A stretch of DNA of 64,000 nt, taken from positions 14,005,001 through 14,069,000 of the forward strand of contig CM072879.1 in NCBI GenBank assembly GCA_036937835.1, written 5' to 3'. Origin of the DNA: Pampus argenteus. Taxonomy: Eukaryota; Chordata; Actinopteri; Scombriformes; Stromateidae. A model generated the notes under the pieces. That model was not told where the DNA came from, made no database searches, and saw only the letters and a list, made by a program, of their open reading frames with translations. Both the position numbers and the translations under genes were made by a program. Every line of letters begins with the position of its first letter. Position 1 is the first letter of the stretch. Shown here in pieces: positions 25,601 to 40,330 of this stretch.

Positions 25601-28600
25601 TCTTCACCCGGAGGTCACTCCGACGGGTCACCCCAGCGGACCACACCACGGTCCTTGGCCCGCAGTCGACAGGATCTATAGCAAACTCCTCCTCATTTCC
25701 TCGAAAATCCGTAGCATGGCCAGCAAGAATACTGGAAGGTAATTAAAGCAGCTATAATCAATATTTTTATAGTAACAACTCTCTACTGTCTTTCAGGCCA
25801 TATATGTATCATATTATATAGGAACTTTTCAATAAATTAACTGATTACTATTTTTTCATGTTCTCTCCAGACTGACTGCTGAGGTTGACAGTGAAGAGTT
25901 ATCATTGGTCCAGTCCAGTGTTGATGAGGTCATCACTATGCTGCAGCAATCCCCAGGTCTACCCTCCGTCCCCGAGGTCAGAATTTACTTATTTATTACA
26001 ACATTGGATTTTGAATGATATGATTTATGTGTTGAATATTTCTGTAATTCTCATTTCACCCACTCAACACTTTGGATCAAAACAAGAATTATCACTTTGA
26101 TGATGTGCCAAAATCAAATGTTCATATTTATTTTTTTCAATAAAACTGACATCTGTTGAGCTCCTAGTTTGACTTCACACATGGTTGTGGGTGCTTGTTG
26201 ATCTCCCGTGTTGTTTTTCCCTCAGAGTGCGTCCCTGCTCGCAGGAGGCTCCTCTGGCTCCTCCAACTCTCTGACGGAGCGGCTGCTCAGGCAGAATGCT
26301 GAGCTGACAGGTTTTGTCAGCCGCCTGACTGAAGAGAAGAACGATCTGAGAAACCACATGCTCCGCGTGGAAGAAGAGCTCCGCCGCTACCGACAGGCTG
26401 GGCTGGGACCAGGCGACAGCGTGAGTTCATGACAGGAAATGCTACTGATAGAGACAATTATCTCTACTGACTGTCTCTTTTAAATTTTCTTTGTCATGAC
26501 ATGCAAAACTCCAACAGAGTAACAGGAATATTACAATCAAAACTATAAGATATTATAGACACCAGAAGCACTCTTAGTTTCACAAGTTGATCAGCTCAAT
26601 CTTGAACTTTAAATTATTATTATCTCCTGTCATGTCATGCAACAGCTTCTGACTAAACTCCATTATTGTGTTTCCTCGTGCAGTCCAGTAGGAGAGGAGT
26701 ATCAAAAGCGGACTCAGCAGGGATGCTGCTCTCTCAGGAGCGAGAGGCTTGGACTCGAGAGAAGGTCAGACTGGAGAAAGCGTTACATCTGGCTCAGGCC
26801 CAGGTGGCCCGACTCAAGGGAGAGATCAGGACTGATGCCCAGCGAGAGATGACTGGACCTGAGGCTGACAACGCAGCACTGAAGGTCAGATAATAACAGC
26901 TAAAAAGTCACTCTAAGTCAACTTGTATCTAAGAAGTTTGTAGCAACGCAATAACGGCCTGTATAAAGCTGTTTTAAATATGGTAACTTTTAAACATGAG
27001 CTAAATGCTGCAATTTATTGTTGATGAGCCTGTCTTAGAGAGTAAAGTTAAGAAAGGCTTAGATAGATGAACAGGAAAATAATAAAGTATTAAAGTAAGA
27101 CAAGCTCATCTTTTATCTGCTATCTCCAGAGGATCTATGGGAAGTATCTGAGGTCAGAAAGTTTCCGAAAAGCACTGATCTACCAGAAGAAGTATCTGCT
27201 GTTACTGCTGGGTGGCTTCCAGGAGTGTGAGGAAGCCACACTGACGCTCCTCTCCAGGATGGGCAGTCAGCCGTCTCTCTCCAGCTTGGAGTCCCTCAGC
27301 CACCGTCGGCGGGGACTGATGCGATTCCGCTCTGCCGTCCGAGTCTCTATCGCCCTCTCCAGGTAGGCAGCTGGAGCTCTGTCTTTAAAGATTTGGTTTG
27401 GCTAGTGCAATCCTATACTTCCTTTCTGCTAAAAGATATACATGCAGTCACAGATTCCAGCTTTTACTTTGTAAAACTAAAAACCATACACGAAATGTTG
27501 TGTTCATGCAGGATGCGTTTCCTTGTGAAGCGCTGGCACAAGGCAACAGGAATGAGCTCCACGAACTCCTGCAGTGTCAACAAGAATGGAGCAGGACAGA
27601 CAATAGGTAACCAAAACGTATCGTGTGTTATAGCTTCTACATATTGGAGAATGATATTTAGAAGTGACACTTAATAAATAATAAAGTGTTTTGTAATTCA
27701 TTTTTTAAAATTAATTAATTAGTTTATTTTAAAATTTCCTCAGGTACAGAGATGAGAGACTCGCCTTATCTTCACCCAGGCAGCGTGGACATGTTCAGAG
27801 AACGAGGAGGTGGAGGTGGAGGTGGAGGAGGAGTCTCCAGCAGCAGGGGGCGAAGTGGACGTGAATCCCCAAGATCGGCCATCTCCTCCGCACAACACAG
27901 GTACATCGTGCAACAGTGCTGCAACTAATAATAACTGTTATTATCAATTTAAGTCAAATCTAGTTTAGTCTAGTTTTTATATTTATTTACCTGTCTGGTC
28001 AACAATCAAAAAACAAAAAGAAATGTAAATAGTAATAAATTCATGTAATAAATCATCATATGAACAAGAGAGCGGTACAGACAATCTATGAGCATAATGG
28101 AACTGAATAGTATAAAGCAAGTATTTGCATATTTTCATTTTTAACACCTGAAAAGCCATTTTTCATTTCAACTTTTCAAAACATTCATTCAAATGTGTAA
28201 AATGAGTGAAATATTGTGGAATCAGTACTGATGATATATCTGTTGTGTCTTTGTTGTACAGGTTTCACTTGGCAGGAGATCACGGAGCGCTCACCTGTTC
28301 CCACCTGCAGAGCTACGACCCCGACCGAGCGCTCACTGACTACATCTCTAGACTGGAGGCCCTGCAGAGAAGGCTGGGGAGTGTGACATCAGGTAACACT
28401 TACAGGCGCTTAAGTAAGATGGTTAATCAGGGTGTAGGAGATTGGCTCCATTTTCAGGCTCTTACTTTATGAAGCACAGAAGTCTTCTGAGCATTCAGAA
28501 AAGTTTGAATTTGAGTTTGAACTTAATCAACAAAAGAGTTTGTTTTCTTCGCTTACCCAATATATATATTTTTTTTTCTGCAGGTGCTTCTTCATATGCT

Positions 28601-28627
28601 CAATTGCACTTTGGCTTGAGAAGATAA
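1608..28627 (+). CDS. akap9: A-kinase anchor protein 9 (AKAP450/CG-NAP), C-terminal 36 exons; 5' part outside window
   Basis: Giant coiled-coil scaffold that anchors PKA, phosphatases and gamma-tubulin complexes at the centrosome and cis-Golgi (known for the family). I join 36 exons; their lengths sum to 6,957 nt, giving an open 2,318-residue C-terminal fragment. Almost all of it is heptad-rich Glu/Leu/Gln coiled coil. Stretches nearly identical to human AKAP9 include EEQLEQFREELENK, QMQELHAAEILDME and LELETTLKAQHKHLKE. The PACT centrosome-targeting domain (about residues 2100-2209) begins RIYGKYLRSESFRKAL and contains LLLLLGGFQECEEAT. The protein ends with a DPDRALTDYISRLEALQRRLG stretch and a terminal RR. 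The close paralogue pericentrin is excluded by these stretches and by the neighbours cyp51 and krit1. The gene must start well left of the window. Exons are listed in the three block entries. Confidence 0.95.
6743..7268 (+). other. candidate alternative first coding exon of a short akap9 isoform
   Basis: An ATG at 7023 sits in a strong initiation context (A at -3, G at +4). An in-frame stop lies upstream at 6858-6860. It opens 82 codons (MDYYRSYRNSSM..., ending LPTPPYT) that run to a consensus donor, ACA|GTAAGT, after 7268. The exon ends in phase 0, exactly as required by the next akap9 exon at 8610, so the product would read ...PPYT-LEHARM.... Upstream are a perfect donor (GAG|GTAAGTA near 6145) and a plausible acceptor (TTCTCCTTCAG, ending 6742), consistent with a noncoding first exon at about 5990-6145 and this exon as the second. 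Short upstream ORFs occur near 6764 and 6938. I do not recognise the 82-residue peptide. It is inference until transcripts are seen. Confidence 0.5.
7821..8080. repeat. teleost interspersed repeat, longer copy
   Basis: Begins with an AATC-type short tandem (CAATCAATCA) followed by TTTTATTTATATAGCCC, AAATCACA, GAGGGCTTTACAAT, CCTCTGTCCTTAGACCCTCG, a block with GGAAGAAACCTC, and GGATCCCTCTCCCAGGACGG. From memory this is one of the commonest dispersed elements in perch-like fish genomes, usually taken as the 3' tail of a LINE or a derived SINE; I cannot name the family with certainty. A truncated second copy is at 53507-53609. The right boundary is approximate. Confidence 0.75.
8773..10844 (+). 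other. akap9: akap9 intron, nothing recognised
   Basis: This 2.07-kb intron is flanked by AGG|GTGAGT and TTCAG|GTC, splitting a glycine codon. I see no further exon, RNA gene or recognisable mobile element in it. Confidence 0.7.
12082..12114 (+). other. candidate 33-nt optional akap9 microexon
   Basis: Lies between exons 11314-11431 and 13346-13578. It ends at a consensus donor (AAAAG|GTGAGT). Its length is a multiple of three and it is open in the required phase, encoding about 11 residues (ISSVPSLIRK plus split codons). Its acceptor (a purine-rich run of A before AG) is weak, so this is less likely than the microexon at 12379. Confidence 0.3.
12379..12417 (+). other. candidate 39-nt optional akap9 microexon
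   Basis: A pyrimidine-rich acceptor (CTTATTCTCCTGTAG) and the donor CAG|GTGTGT bracket 39 nt. The segment is open in the phase used by the flanking exons and encodes LVEAAMVAAPEA plus split codons. It could be included or skipped without changing the downstream frame. The constitutive join without it matches human AKAP9 length at this point (AGP, four residues, LL.ETEK). Confidence 0.42.
15172..15192 (+). pseudogene. 21-nt exon-like relic (copy 1 of the 16223 exon head)
   Basis: A long pyrimidine tract ends in TTATTGCAG followed by GTGGATGGA, matching the start of the real exon at 16223 (GTGGACCAG). A donor-like AAG|GTATTG follows after 21 nt (VDGVTLK, phase 0), so it could in principle be spliced in as a microexon. 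I read it as a decayed duplicate of the exon head, with the microexon reading as an alternative. Confidence 0.4.
15959..15994 (+). pseudogene. exon-head relic (copy 2)
   Basis: After a C/T-rich tract and CATCTCACAG the sequence reads GTGGATCAGTTACCTGCCAG, closely matching the real exon start at 16223. It runs into a stop after 11 codons (VDQLPASRPPA). No good donor was found before the stop. Confidence 0.5.
16087..16137 (+). pseudogene. exon-head relic (copy 3), best preserved
   Basis: A strong pyrimidine tract and TTTCTCAG precede GTGGATCAGCTGACCTCCCA, which matches the real exon at 16223 with a single change over the first 20 bases (GAC to GAT). The peptide starts VDQLTSQL, as in the real exon, then diverges to AVHVPAML and a stop at 16135-16137. 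It lies only 136 bp upstream of the true exon. Confidence 0.6.
16223..21634 (+). other. akap9: akap9 exon block 2 (exons 9-18), with expanded coiled-coil repeats
   Basis: Exons: 16223-16399, 16893-16997, 17451-17603, 18135-18221, 18620-19624 (1,005 nt), 19977-20114, 20202-20246, 20370-20510, 20669-20713, 20810-21634 (825 nt). All are phase 0 at both ends, so any one can be skipped or duplicated without a frameshift. From 19977 to about 21120 a unit of the form ELQEV...TKEELN.Y...KLQEEL recurs four times, twice as a long exon plus a 45-nt exon and twice fused inside the 825-nt exon. The 825-nt exon then has a Ser/Pro-rich, probably disordered linker, followed by the conserved QMQELHAAEILDMEARHISE helix. 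Confidence 0.93.
22167..28627 (+). other. akap9: akap9 exon block 3 (exons 19-36), including PACT domain and stop
   Basis: Exons: 22167-22224, 22479-22600, 22813-23001, 23091-23258, 23714-23819, 23932-24127, 24384-24534, 24714-25016, 25128-25415, 25515-25738, 25871-25976, 26226-26420, 26684-26884, 27130-27362, 27512-27606, 27744-27900, 28262-28392, 28584-28627. PACT is encoded by 27130-27606. Exon 23932-24127 holds an in-frame 12-bp tandem repeat encoding AADG-type units. Exon 27744-27900 encodes a run of nine glycines. The stop codon is TAA at 28625-28627. Introns are short here (roughly 80-450 bp), unlike the multi-kilobase introns in the left half of the gene. Confidence 0.95.
23946..24005 (+). 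repeat. coding 12-bp minisatellite in akap9 (five units)
   Basis: Five consecutive copies of GCAGCTGATGGA-like units (variation only at the last few bases) encode AADG/AADE repeats inside exon 23932-24127. The unit is a multiple of three, so copy-number change would not break the frame. The segment joins two coiled-coil stretches and is probably a flexible linker. Confidence 0.85.
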
Positions 28628-29110
28628 ATGCTGACAAGTTATTTTGGCTTGAAGAAACTCAGTTGCCTTTTCTCGTGCTGAGCGCTCTGCTGTTTTCTAT
28701 CATTCTGCTGTGGACTGTATCTTTCCATGTGGACCAAAACATTTTTTTTTAGTGTACAACATATTGTATTCAGGCTTTTTGTCGCCAGCACTTGAAAAAC
28801 AGCTATGTTTGTAATTTAATCTGCCTCTTTGTTGTGGATGATCTACAATCATGTTTATTTGTCTAATGCTAATTTAAAACCTTGTGATTAATTTATATGT
28901 TTATGTTGTATGGGTGGAGCGTTGTGTAGAGAATGTTTGGGTTTATTGTTAAGGAGGCTGCTACTGGATATTCTACACTACACTGTGTTTTGTTTAGGCC
29001 AGACAGACTACAGAGGACATTTGTAGAGAACGTATTTTTGTAAAGCGTTAGGAGCTTTGAATTTTCTGGGTATTTTATCAAAAACTGAAATAAAGAGGAC
29101 TATGACATTT
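28628..29110 (+). terminator. akap9: akap9 3' UTR and polyadenylation signal
   Basis: AT-rich sequence follows the TAA. The first canonical AATAAA on the plus strand after the stop is at 29089-29094 (CTGAAATAAAGAGG), giving a 3' UTR of about 480 nt. A minus-strand signal for cyp51 lies about 30 bp further on. Confidence 0.65.
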
Positions 29111-30004
29111 GAAAGAGTTGTTTATTTCTTGTTTATCCACTGGCAAGAAAGAATTTTTTTAATCATAATCATACATTTTTCTGCAAAGGAACATCAAAAT
29201 TGCAAGGACAAAACATTTTCATGCATGGATGTCAAACATTATCAACAGTTTTGTTTAAACAGAAAAAGAATAACAAAATATATGCTGTTTATTAGCACAC
29301 TTTTAAAGGTTTGCATTGAACACTTCCTGTTCACGCACGTTAGTGCTCGTTAACTCATCAGGTCACCTTTAAAAGCTTCTCATTCAAAGGCACTGCACAC
29401 TTATATGGTGAACCCACACAGGTGTTTCCACTTATTTCTTCCTAATTGCACATCTTCAGACTGTTTGACAACAGCCTCAATTTACCATTAGGTATTCTAA
29501 TTTTAGGGTGGGGCAACTTACACCTTTAACATACTAGACTAGATCATCAGTTTCTATGAAACTGGGGTGAAAAAAAAAACCCTGACACAGTCCCTCCACC
29601 CAAAGTTCAGTAAAACTTCTGGTTTAACTCATTGCAGTTATTCACTGAGGAAAACCTGATTCGAAGGAGACTTAATTCAGTCAGCTGATGTTACTCCTAC
29701 GTGACTCCTACTCGTCAAACTTTTCCCCATTTCTATTTCTTTAAGAGAGCCTCAGTGTTCAAGTCAGTCGTACAGTCAATGTATTTATCTCTGGAAACAT
29801 AAAATTCATGAATTATGTTGACATTCAGTAAAAGGACCAGACTCCAGACAGAATAAAGCTGGACACAAAAACTAAAAGGTTTCATATTTAGAAACAGCAA
29901 AGTGCTTTTATCTAAAGTCTCCTAAATTCAAGTCCCACTCAGGATGTTTTGTCTGTTTCCTCATGTCTTCACTCCTCACTCCTCCAGTGTCCTCCATCAG
30001 TCTA
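29105..30004 (-). terminator. cyp51 3' UTR and polyadenylation signal
   Basis: About 0.9 kb of noncoding sequence follows the cyp51 stop on the minus strand. Candidate minus-strand AATAAA signals (TTTATT on plus) occur at 29121-29126 and near 29287. If the distal one is used, the transcript ends abut or overlap the end of akap9. Confidence 0.55.
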
Positions 30005-33000
30005 TCACTGTTTCCTCCTCTTGTACCTGATGACGGGGTTGTGAGGGGTGTGAATCATTGTGGTGTAGTTGATTGTGGGGAAATATCCGTCAACCAGGTC
30101 GAAGTCGAACATGCGGAGTAAAGTGGACCAGATGGTTTTGATCTGGACGTAGGCGAAGTTCTCCCCGATGCAGCGATGGCGACCTGAATATGGAGAAGAG
30201 GAGTTTTAGAGGCTAGGTTTAGGTCTAATACATAGTAAAGCATTTTATTCCGTGACTCTGAGCCTCATAATCACCAAAATTAACCATTTTCAAAGAATAT
30301 CAACACTAAGTAAACTGATGTCTTTTCAAAGGAAAGTAAAACTAAACTTTTTTATAAAGCAGACAGTAATTACAAAACAATCTTCTAACAAATTCTCACC
30401 AGCTCCAAATGGCACATATGCAAACTTCTCCCCTGCTGCAAGGTTGTCATTAAGGTAGCGGTCAGGGTTGAACTCCATCCTCTCCTCCCAGGTGTCGTGC
30501 AGACGGTGGTTAACAGTGGGGGAGACACAGACCTGATGTCCCACAGGGATGGTGTAGCCCGCTGCAGTCTAAGAAAGTTAAAAAGGAACAATACATACAA
30601 AATGAAAGAATTACCAAAATCAACTTTTACAAGATAATACAGATAAAATGGAACAACAGTAGATTTTGAACCAAGCCAGGTGGTCTTACCTGAGGAGAGC
30701 GAGCCATCCTCATCATGGTCATAATGGGTGGACGGAGTCGCAGGGTTTCCTTTAAACAGCGCTCCAGCAGGCTGAGATCCTTCAGCTGAGGGTGACACCA
30801 GGACAACATTAGCACTAACAAATAATTCATCACTATGTATGTTGTTTTATACTGTGCCCAATCTCCTTTATCTTCATGTACTGGGTAAAAATCAACAATA
30901 AAAACTTTCACTTTCAACCAGTTAAGACTTTTATGAAGACGTAAATATTCTGTCAACTAACTGCATTATTTTTGCTGAAATTCCTTATTGTTACATTTTA
31001 AATTACAGTATATTTTCATATATATTTCTATAACCTACCTGATCGTAGTCGAGTGGAGGCAGGTCTTCTCCGCACGCAGCCTTCTGCTCGGCGAGGCAGC
31101 GCTCCTGCAGAGCTTTGTCTCTGGCCAGGAAGAAACCCATCCAGGCGCTGGTGGTGGAGGACGTGTGCTGGCCCGCCAGGAGGAGACCAATCAGCATCCC
31201 CGCAATCTCGTTATCATTCAGGGGTCGCCCGTCTCTGGAGAGTAAAAAAAAAAAAGTCATTTTGTGTTTCCCTTTGTATGATTCACAGAGATGTTACCTT
31301 ATCAGACTTTTTGTTAATTATCTCTTGAAATATTATATAACTACTCAGCCTGCACCAAACATCTTCACTTATGAAAACCCTAAAACTTAGAAGGTTTTCA
31401 TTTCCATTAAAGAAACACAAGCTGCTTCTTCAGTTTTCTTTTATCTTAAAAATTCCTTAGAGATCTAAAATATAACTTGAGGGATATCTTTAATGATCCA
31501 TGTGAACATTGAAAGGTAAAAATGTAATGCTAGACTTAAAACCATGCTGTCACACTGTGGTGTTCCTGGTCAATATCCTTTTCATTTTCACGGATTTCTT
31601 GAGTGACTTTAGTCTTACTTGTATGTTGCATCGATGAGCGTCTGCAGGATGTCGTCCACTTTCTCTCCAGCTCTCCTGCGCTTCTGAATCACCTTGAAGA
31701 AGATGTTCTTGATCTCCATGTGAGCTTTGTCCCTCTTCCTAAAAAGAAGGGGGAAAAAAAATACTAGCTAAGTTGGAGTTAGGTCTATTTAATGTATACA
31801 TGTGTGTTTTTCCTTTTTGTGACAAATTGTTTTTTTAGATAGAAACTTTAGTTAGTTTAGTCTGTAAATGAAATCCAGTCTCAGCTTTGTTCTGTGGCAG
31901 ATGTCCTGTCCTGTGCTTTCTGAGCTCCTCCAGCAGTCCTACCTGAAGCTGGGCAGGGGCAGCCAGCCGGGCAGGAGCCAAGCAGCGTGACTGAATCCTC
32001 CGTCCAGGTCAGCATAGAGCTGGGCCACTCGTTCGTTCAGCATGCTGCGGATCTCTTTCCCATGGAGGCAGCTGCTGGCGGTCAGGATAATCAGCTCAGA
32101 CAGGGCCTCAAACAGGTCTGAAACAGGCAGGCGATACAGTTCAGTCAAGAGTGGTAAGAATCCAAAGCTTTTATCATAATTAAGTAAATTAATTCATGGT
32201 TTAACAACTTTTAAAAACAGAAAACCATCATTTTACAACAAACTTGGTAATGCAGGTTTGGACTCACTATAAAGCTGCACAATAGGTGTAAAATACAAGA
32301 ACAATCTGGGATAACTCTGACTGATTTATGAATTATCAAATGATTTGTGTCGCTGGTTAATTTTCTCATATCTATATTCAAATTAAGTGATCTGTGTCGG
32401 ATCTTACTTCTCTCCCCACTGTCTCCCCATCTCTGAAAATACTCTATGGTCTCTGCCTCGATGATCTTGACGTGTTCCTTGAAATGAGCAATGTTCAGTC
32501 CAGTCTTCAGCATCTTTTTTTGTTCCAGAAAGATCTGCAACATATTAAAGAGAATGCATATTACACCTGGTGAGCATTATGTGCAATAATATACAGGTAT
32601 TTGTTCCTCAGTAATCATTAACTTGGCAGTGAATCGTGAATGTATTGACGGATTTGATTCGACAGTTTTCAGGACTCACAGGGTTCGGGACATCATAAGC
32701 CACCCCTTTGCCAAACACTGGCGTGGTCAGTCTGGAGTAGACGTCCTCCGCATTCAGGTCTTCATTCTTGCTATTGAAGAGCAGTGTGGCTGCTTCACTG
32801 CCCAGCAGGTAGGTGAAGGTTTTCCCCACCATGGTGAAACTGAACACTGGGCCGTACTGTAGGAGGACAGCAGAAAAACATTATTCACACTAGAGAAGCT
32901 GCAATCAGTGATTTATTTATTTTTTGTGCATTTCTGCTCAGATTTGTCTTAGAAATAATATTTTTTTCTGTAATCAAATTATCAGTGATAATTCACTAAT

Positions 33001-33389
33001 AGCTTCAGCCGCAGCTACTGCAAATACTTACTTTCTCATAAGCATTTTCAAGAAATTCAATGGGGCTTTTTCCAAATGCAATAGCATGGCCCAGGAAGGG
33101 GATGCTGGAGGGTATGTAAGGTGGATGTTTCTGCAAAAAAACCCAAAAGAAAACAGAACATTACAGTGAATGATGAATAAAAACCTACTAAACATCTTAA
33201 CCACAATTTATGGCACTTTGAACTTACCAGGTCCTTGTCAGAGGACTGTTTGAGCAGTATTTTAGAAACATATCCCAGGGTGAGAGTAATGACAGAAGCT
33301 GCCAGCAACACGGAGGTCAGGTTGTCGGTTACTTTCCCAACAGTGTCTCCGAGCAGTTTACTACTTAACTGATACAAGTGCACAGACAT
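30005..33389 (-). CDS. cyp51: lanosterol 14-alpha-demethylase (CYP51A1)
   Basis: Endoplasmic-reticulum cytochrome P450 that removes the 14-alpha methyl group of lanosterol/dihydrolanosterol in cholesterol synthesis (known). Ten exons, given as plus coordinates in transcript order: 33228-33389, 33032-33130, 32680-32856, 32408-32534, 31943-32117, 31619-31738, 31039-31234, 30690-30785, 30400-30568, 30005-30183. They sum to 1,500 nt, or 499 residues, close to human. Visible features: an N-terminal hydrophobic anchor (about 26-50); the substrate-region stretch YSRLTTPVFGKGVAYD; I-helix AGQHTSSTTSAW (about 307-318); the ExxR motif in KETLRLRPP (about 364-372); and heme loop FGAGRHRCIGE with the ligand Cys near 445, its codons split across the last intron. 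All catalytic landmarks are intact. The ATG at 33387-33389 (MSVHLYQL) precedes the membrane anchor. Confidence 0.98.
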
Positions 33390-33780
33390 TTTCACCTCCT
33401 TTGACTGAATCCAGAACCTGGAAACCCGGTTTGTGGTTGACGTGAAACGCGTAAAAAAAACTGCTGCTGTTTCCTATAAATATAACAGCTCACTTCTTCA
33501 AAGAATTACGGCAGATAAATGTCCAGTTGGTCTGATGTTCATGTCGGGGACCGTTGCTAATATTCTCCAGCATCTCTACCTGTTAATACTGGTCTTGCCC
33601 CCCGCCTGACCAACAGAGGCTTCCCATTGGCTGATGGCCGCGTGTCTGTCAAGCAACTGCCACTGTGATTGGCTGGTGCTACCTGAACCGATGTCTTGCT
33701 ATATGATGTCATACTAGCAAGACGAAAATGGTGTGTCCCAGAGCTTATATCCCTTTGATTGGTGTTTTCTTAGATATACT
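33390..33780 (-). promoter_or_regulatory. cyp51 5' UTR and promoter with three CCAAT boxes
   Basis: Upstream of the cyp51 ATG, read on the minus strand, are three CCAAT boxes (ATTGG on plus at 33626-33630, 33668-33672 and 33758-33762) and a CRE-like TGACGTGA (plus strand 33438-33445). Vertebrate CYP51 is known to be driven by SREBP with NF-Y and by CREB/CREM factors, so the motifs fit. I could not identify an unambiguous SRE. The start site is not determinable and probably lies between about 33480 and 33600. Confidence 0.5.
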
Positions 33781-33857
33781 AATAAATAATTGTTATATTT
33801 AGTCTTAAACGTATTCTCTTTCCTTATTACACGTTACACAGTGTAGTTTGATTACTT

Positions 33858-33888
<31 letters not shown>

Positions 33889-34185
33889 GATGGAGCCGCA
33901 AGATACTCCATAAAATTATTATTGAAATACATATTTCAGCTCAACAAAGACACATAGTTTAGGTAAAACATTTACATATACTGTAAACATAAAGAATATT
34001 TCCAAATGTTATAATATTTTTCACGGCATTGCAACAAGGTCTCATTAGTATGTGTAGTATGCCCATGTTGTGTTGACTGGTACACAAATAATAGCTGCTT
34101 TTATTTATGTGTTGTGTCTGTTTTAAAGCCTACAATTTCCCAATGTGTATAGTTTTCCAGAAAAAAAAAAAGAAAAAAAAAAAAG
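33781..34185. other. short intergenic gap between krit1 and cyp51
   Basis: About 0.4 kb of AT-rich sequence with a poly-A/TA run (33858-33889) and two A-rich tracts near 34161-34184. I see no gene. LRRD1, which lies here in human, is absent. Confidence 0.7.
33858..33889. repeat. poly-A plus (TA)n run
   Basis: About 15 A residues followed by about nine TA units in the krit1-cyp51 gap. Confidence 0.85.
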
Positions 34186-34397
34186 ACCAATATATACATC
34201 ATTCAGTTTATTAAAACAAAACATTAAATAAACATATTTACATGCAATGAAAATATAGGACTCATCAAAAATAATAATAATAAAAAAAAACAAGTGAAGT
34301 TGTGAAACTTTGCCCTCCAGAGTTATTGCAGTCAGACGAGTCAGTAAGAAGAACCTGCACTGAGATCTTTGGCAGATGTGTCGCCTTCATGTGGTTT
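34186..34397 (-). terminator. krit1 3' UTR and polyadenylation signal
   Basis: Minus-strand AATAAA (TTTATT on plus, 34207-34212) lies about 190 nt after the krit1 stop, giving a short 3' UTR. Confidence 0.6.
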
Positions 34398-39417
<5,020 letters not shown>

Positions 39418-40330
39418 GCTGACTTCCCCTCAGTCCCGACAAAACGTCCTACACAAGGGCCAAATGCTGTGGAGAGGCATGCCTGAAACATACGATCACA
39501 GGGAAAGGAAATGCTATCAGGGCTGATCTGTCAAATGTATGACTCAACTAATCATTACCAAGATTACTGATATCTGTTAGAAATAAAGACTAGTTATTAC
39601 GTTTCATGCACTATATATATAGTGTTATGATCGTACCTGTGATGCCTTATGATTGCCGTTTTGAGACATCATCATAATGTATCATAATAAAAACTTTGTA
39701 ACTTTCAGTTTACACATTGTGAACGTTTGATTTCTATTTTGCAGGTGTTTCCATTACCGGACAAAGGTTGACTGCAGGTGTTTGCGTGGAACAAATCAAC
39801 AATGTAAAAACAGTAATTACATTAAAATAGAGGCGAATAAAACAATGTGTAAAACATTAATAAGTTCAGAAATCAGCTTGGAGTTCAGATGAGGGTCACG
39901 CCCCGGAAACCAAAACGCTTTGTTGTCTATAAACAGTTACTGCATATTGTATTTTGCATTACATATTGAATAACTGGATATATCCACCGTCGATATATAT
40001 TTATTCTTCACATCAAACATGTTGTTGTTTTTTTAACTGAATCAGCAGTTGTAGCCGGGATGCTACAACACATCAGCGCCGTTTTTTCCGCTCCGCTTGA
40101 GTTAAAACTTACCGAAAGCGACGCGACGTTTTCTCTCAAGCAGTTTTCCACAAACTCGGGTTATTTTTTTGTGTTTTTTTTCTTACATTTTTTTTTCTCA
40201 GCTCTCACTGTGTTCAATGTGACAATCCTCAGCCGGGACACTGATCCGGGTGAACTTCCAGAGCAGATATTTGTGTTGAAGTAGTCGCAACAGGCCTATA
40301 ATTTTGGGGCAGGGCTGCAGAGACAAACAT
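39418..40330 (-). promoter_or_regulatory. krit1 5' UTR, leader intron and CpG-bearing promoter
   Basis: The first coding exon extends 5' to a good acceptor (TATGTTTCAG|GCATGCC on minus; exon start about 39482). A matching consensus donor on minus (TTTCG|GTAAGT, plus 40107-40112) would end a noncoding first exon at 40113. The surrounding 40070-40330 is richer in CpG than its flanks, consistent with a housekeeping promoter. The start site is inferred. Confidence 0.45.

Noticed and set aside
40060..40284. Plus-strand open frame of 74 codons beside krit1
   Set aside because: It is rich in Phe from a T-rich tract, has no homology I recognise, and overlaps the inferred krit1 first exon and promoter on the opposite strand.
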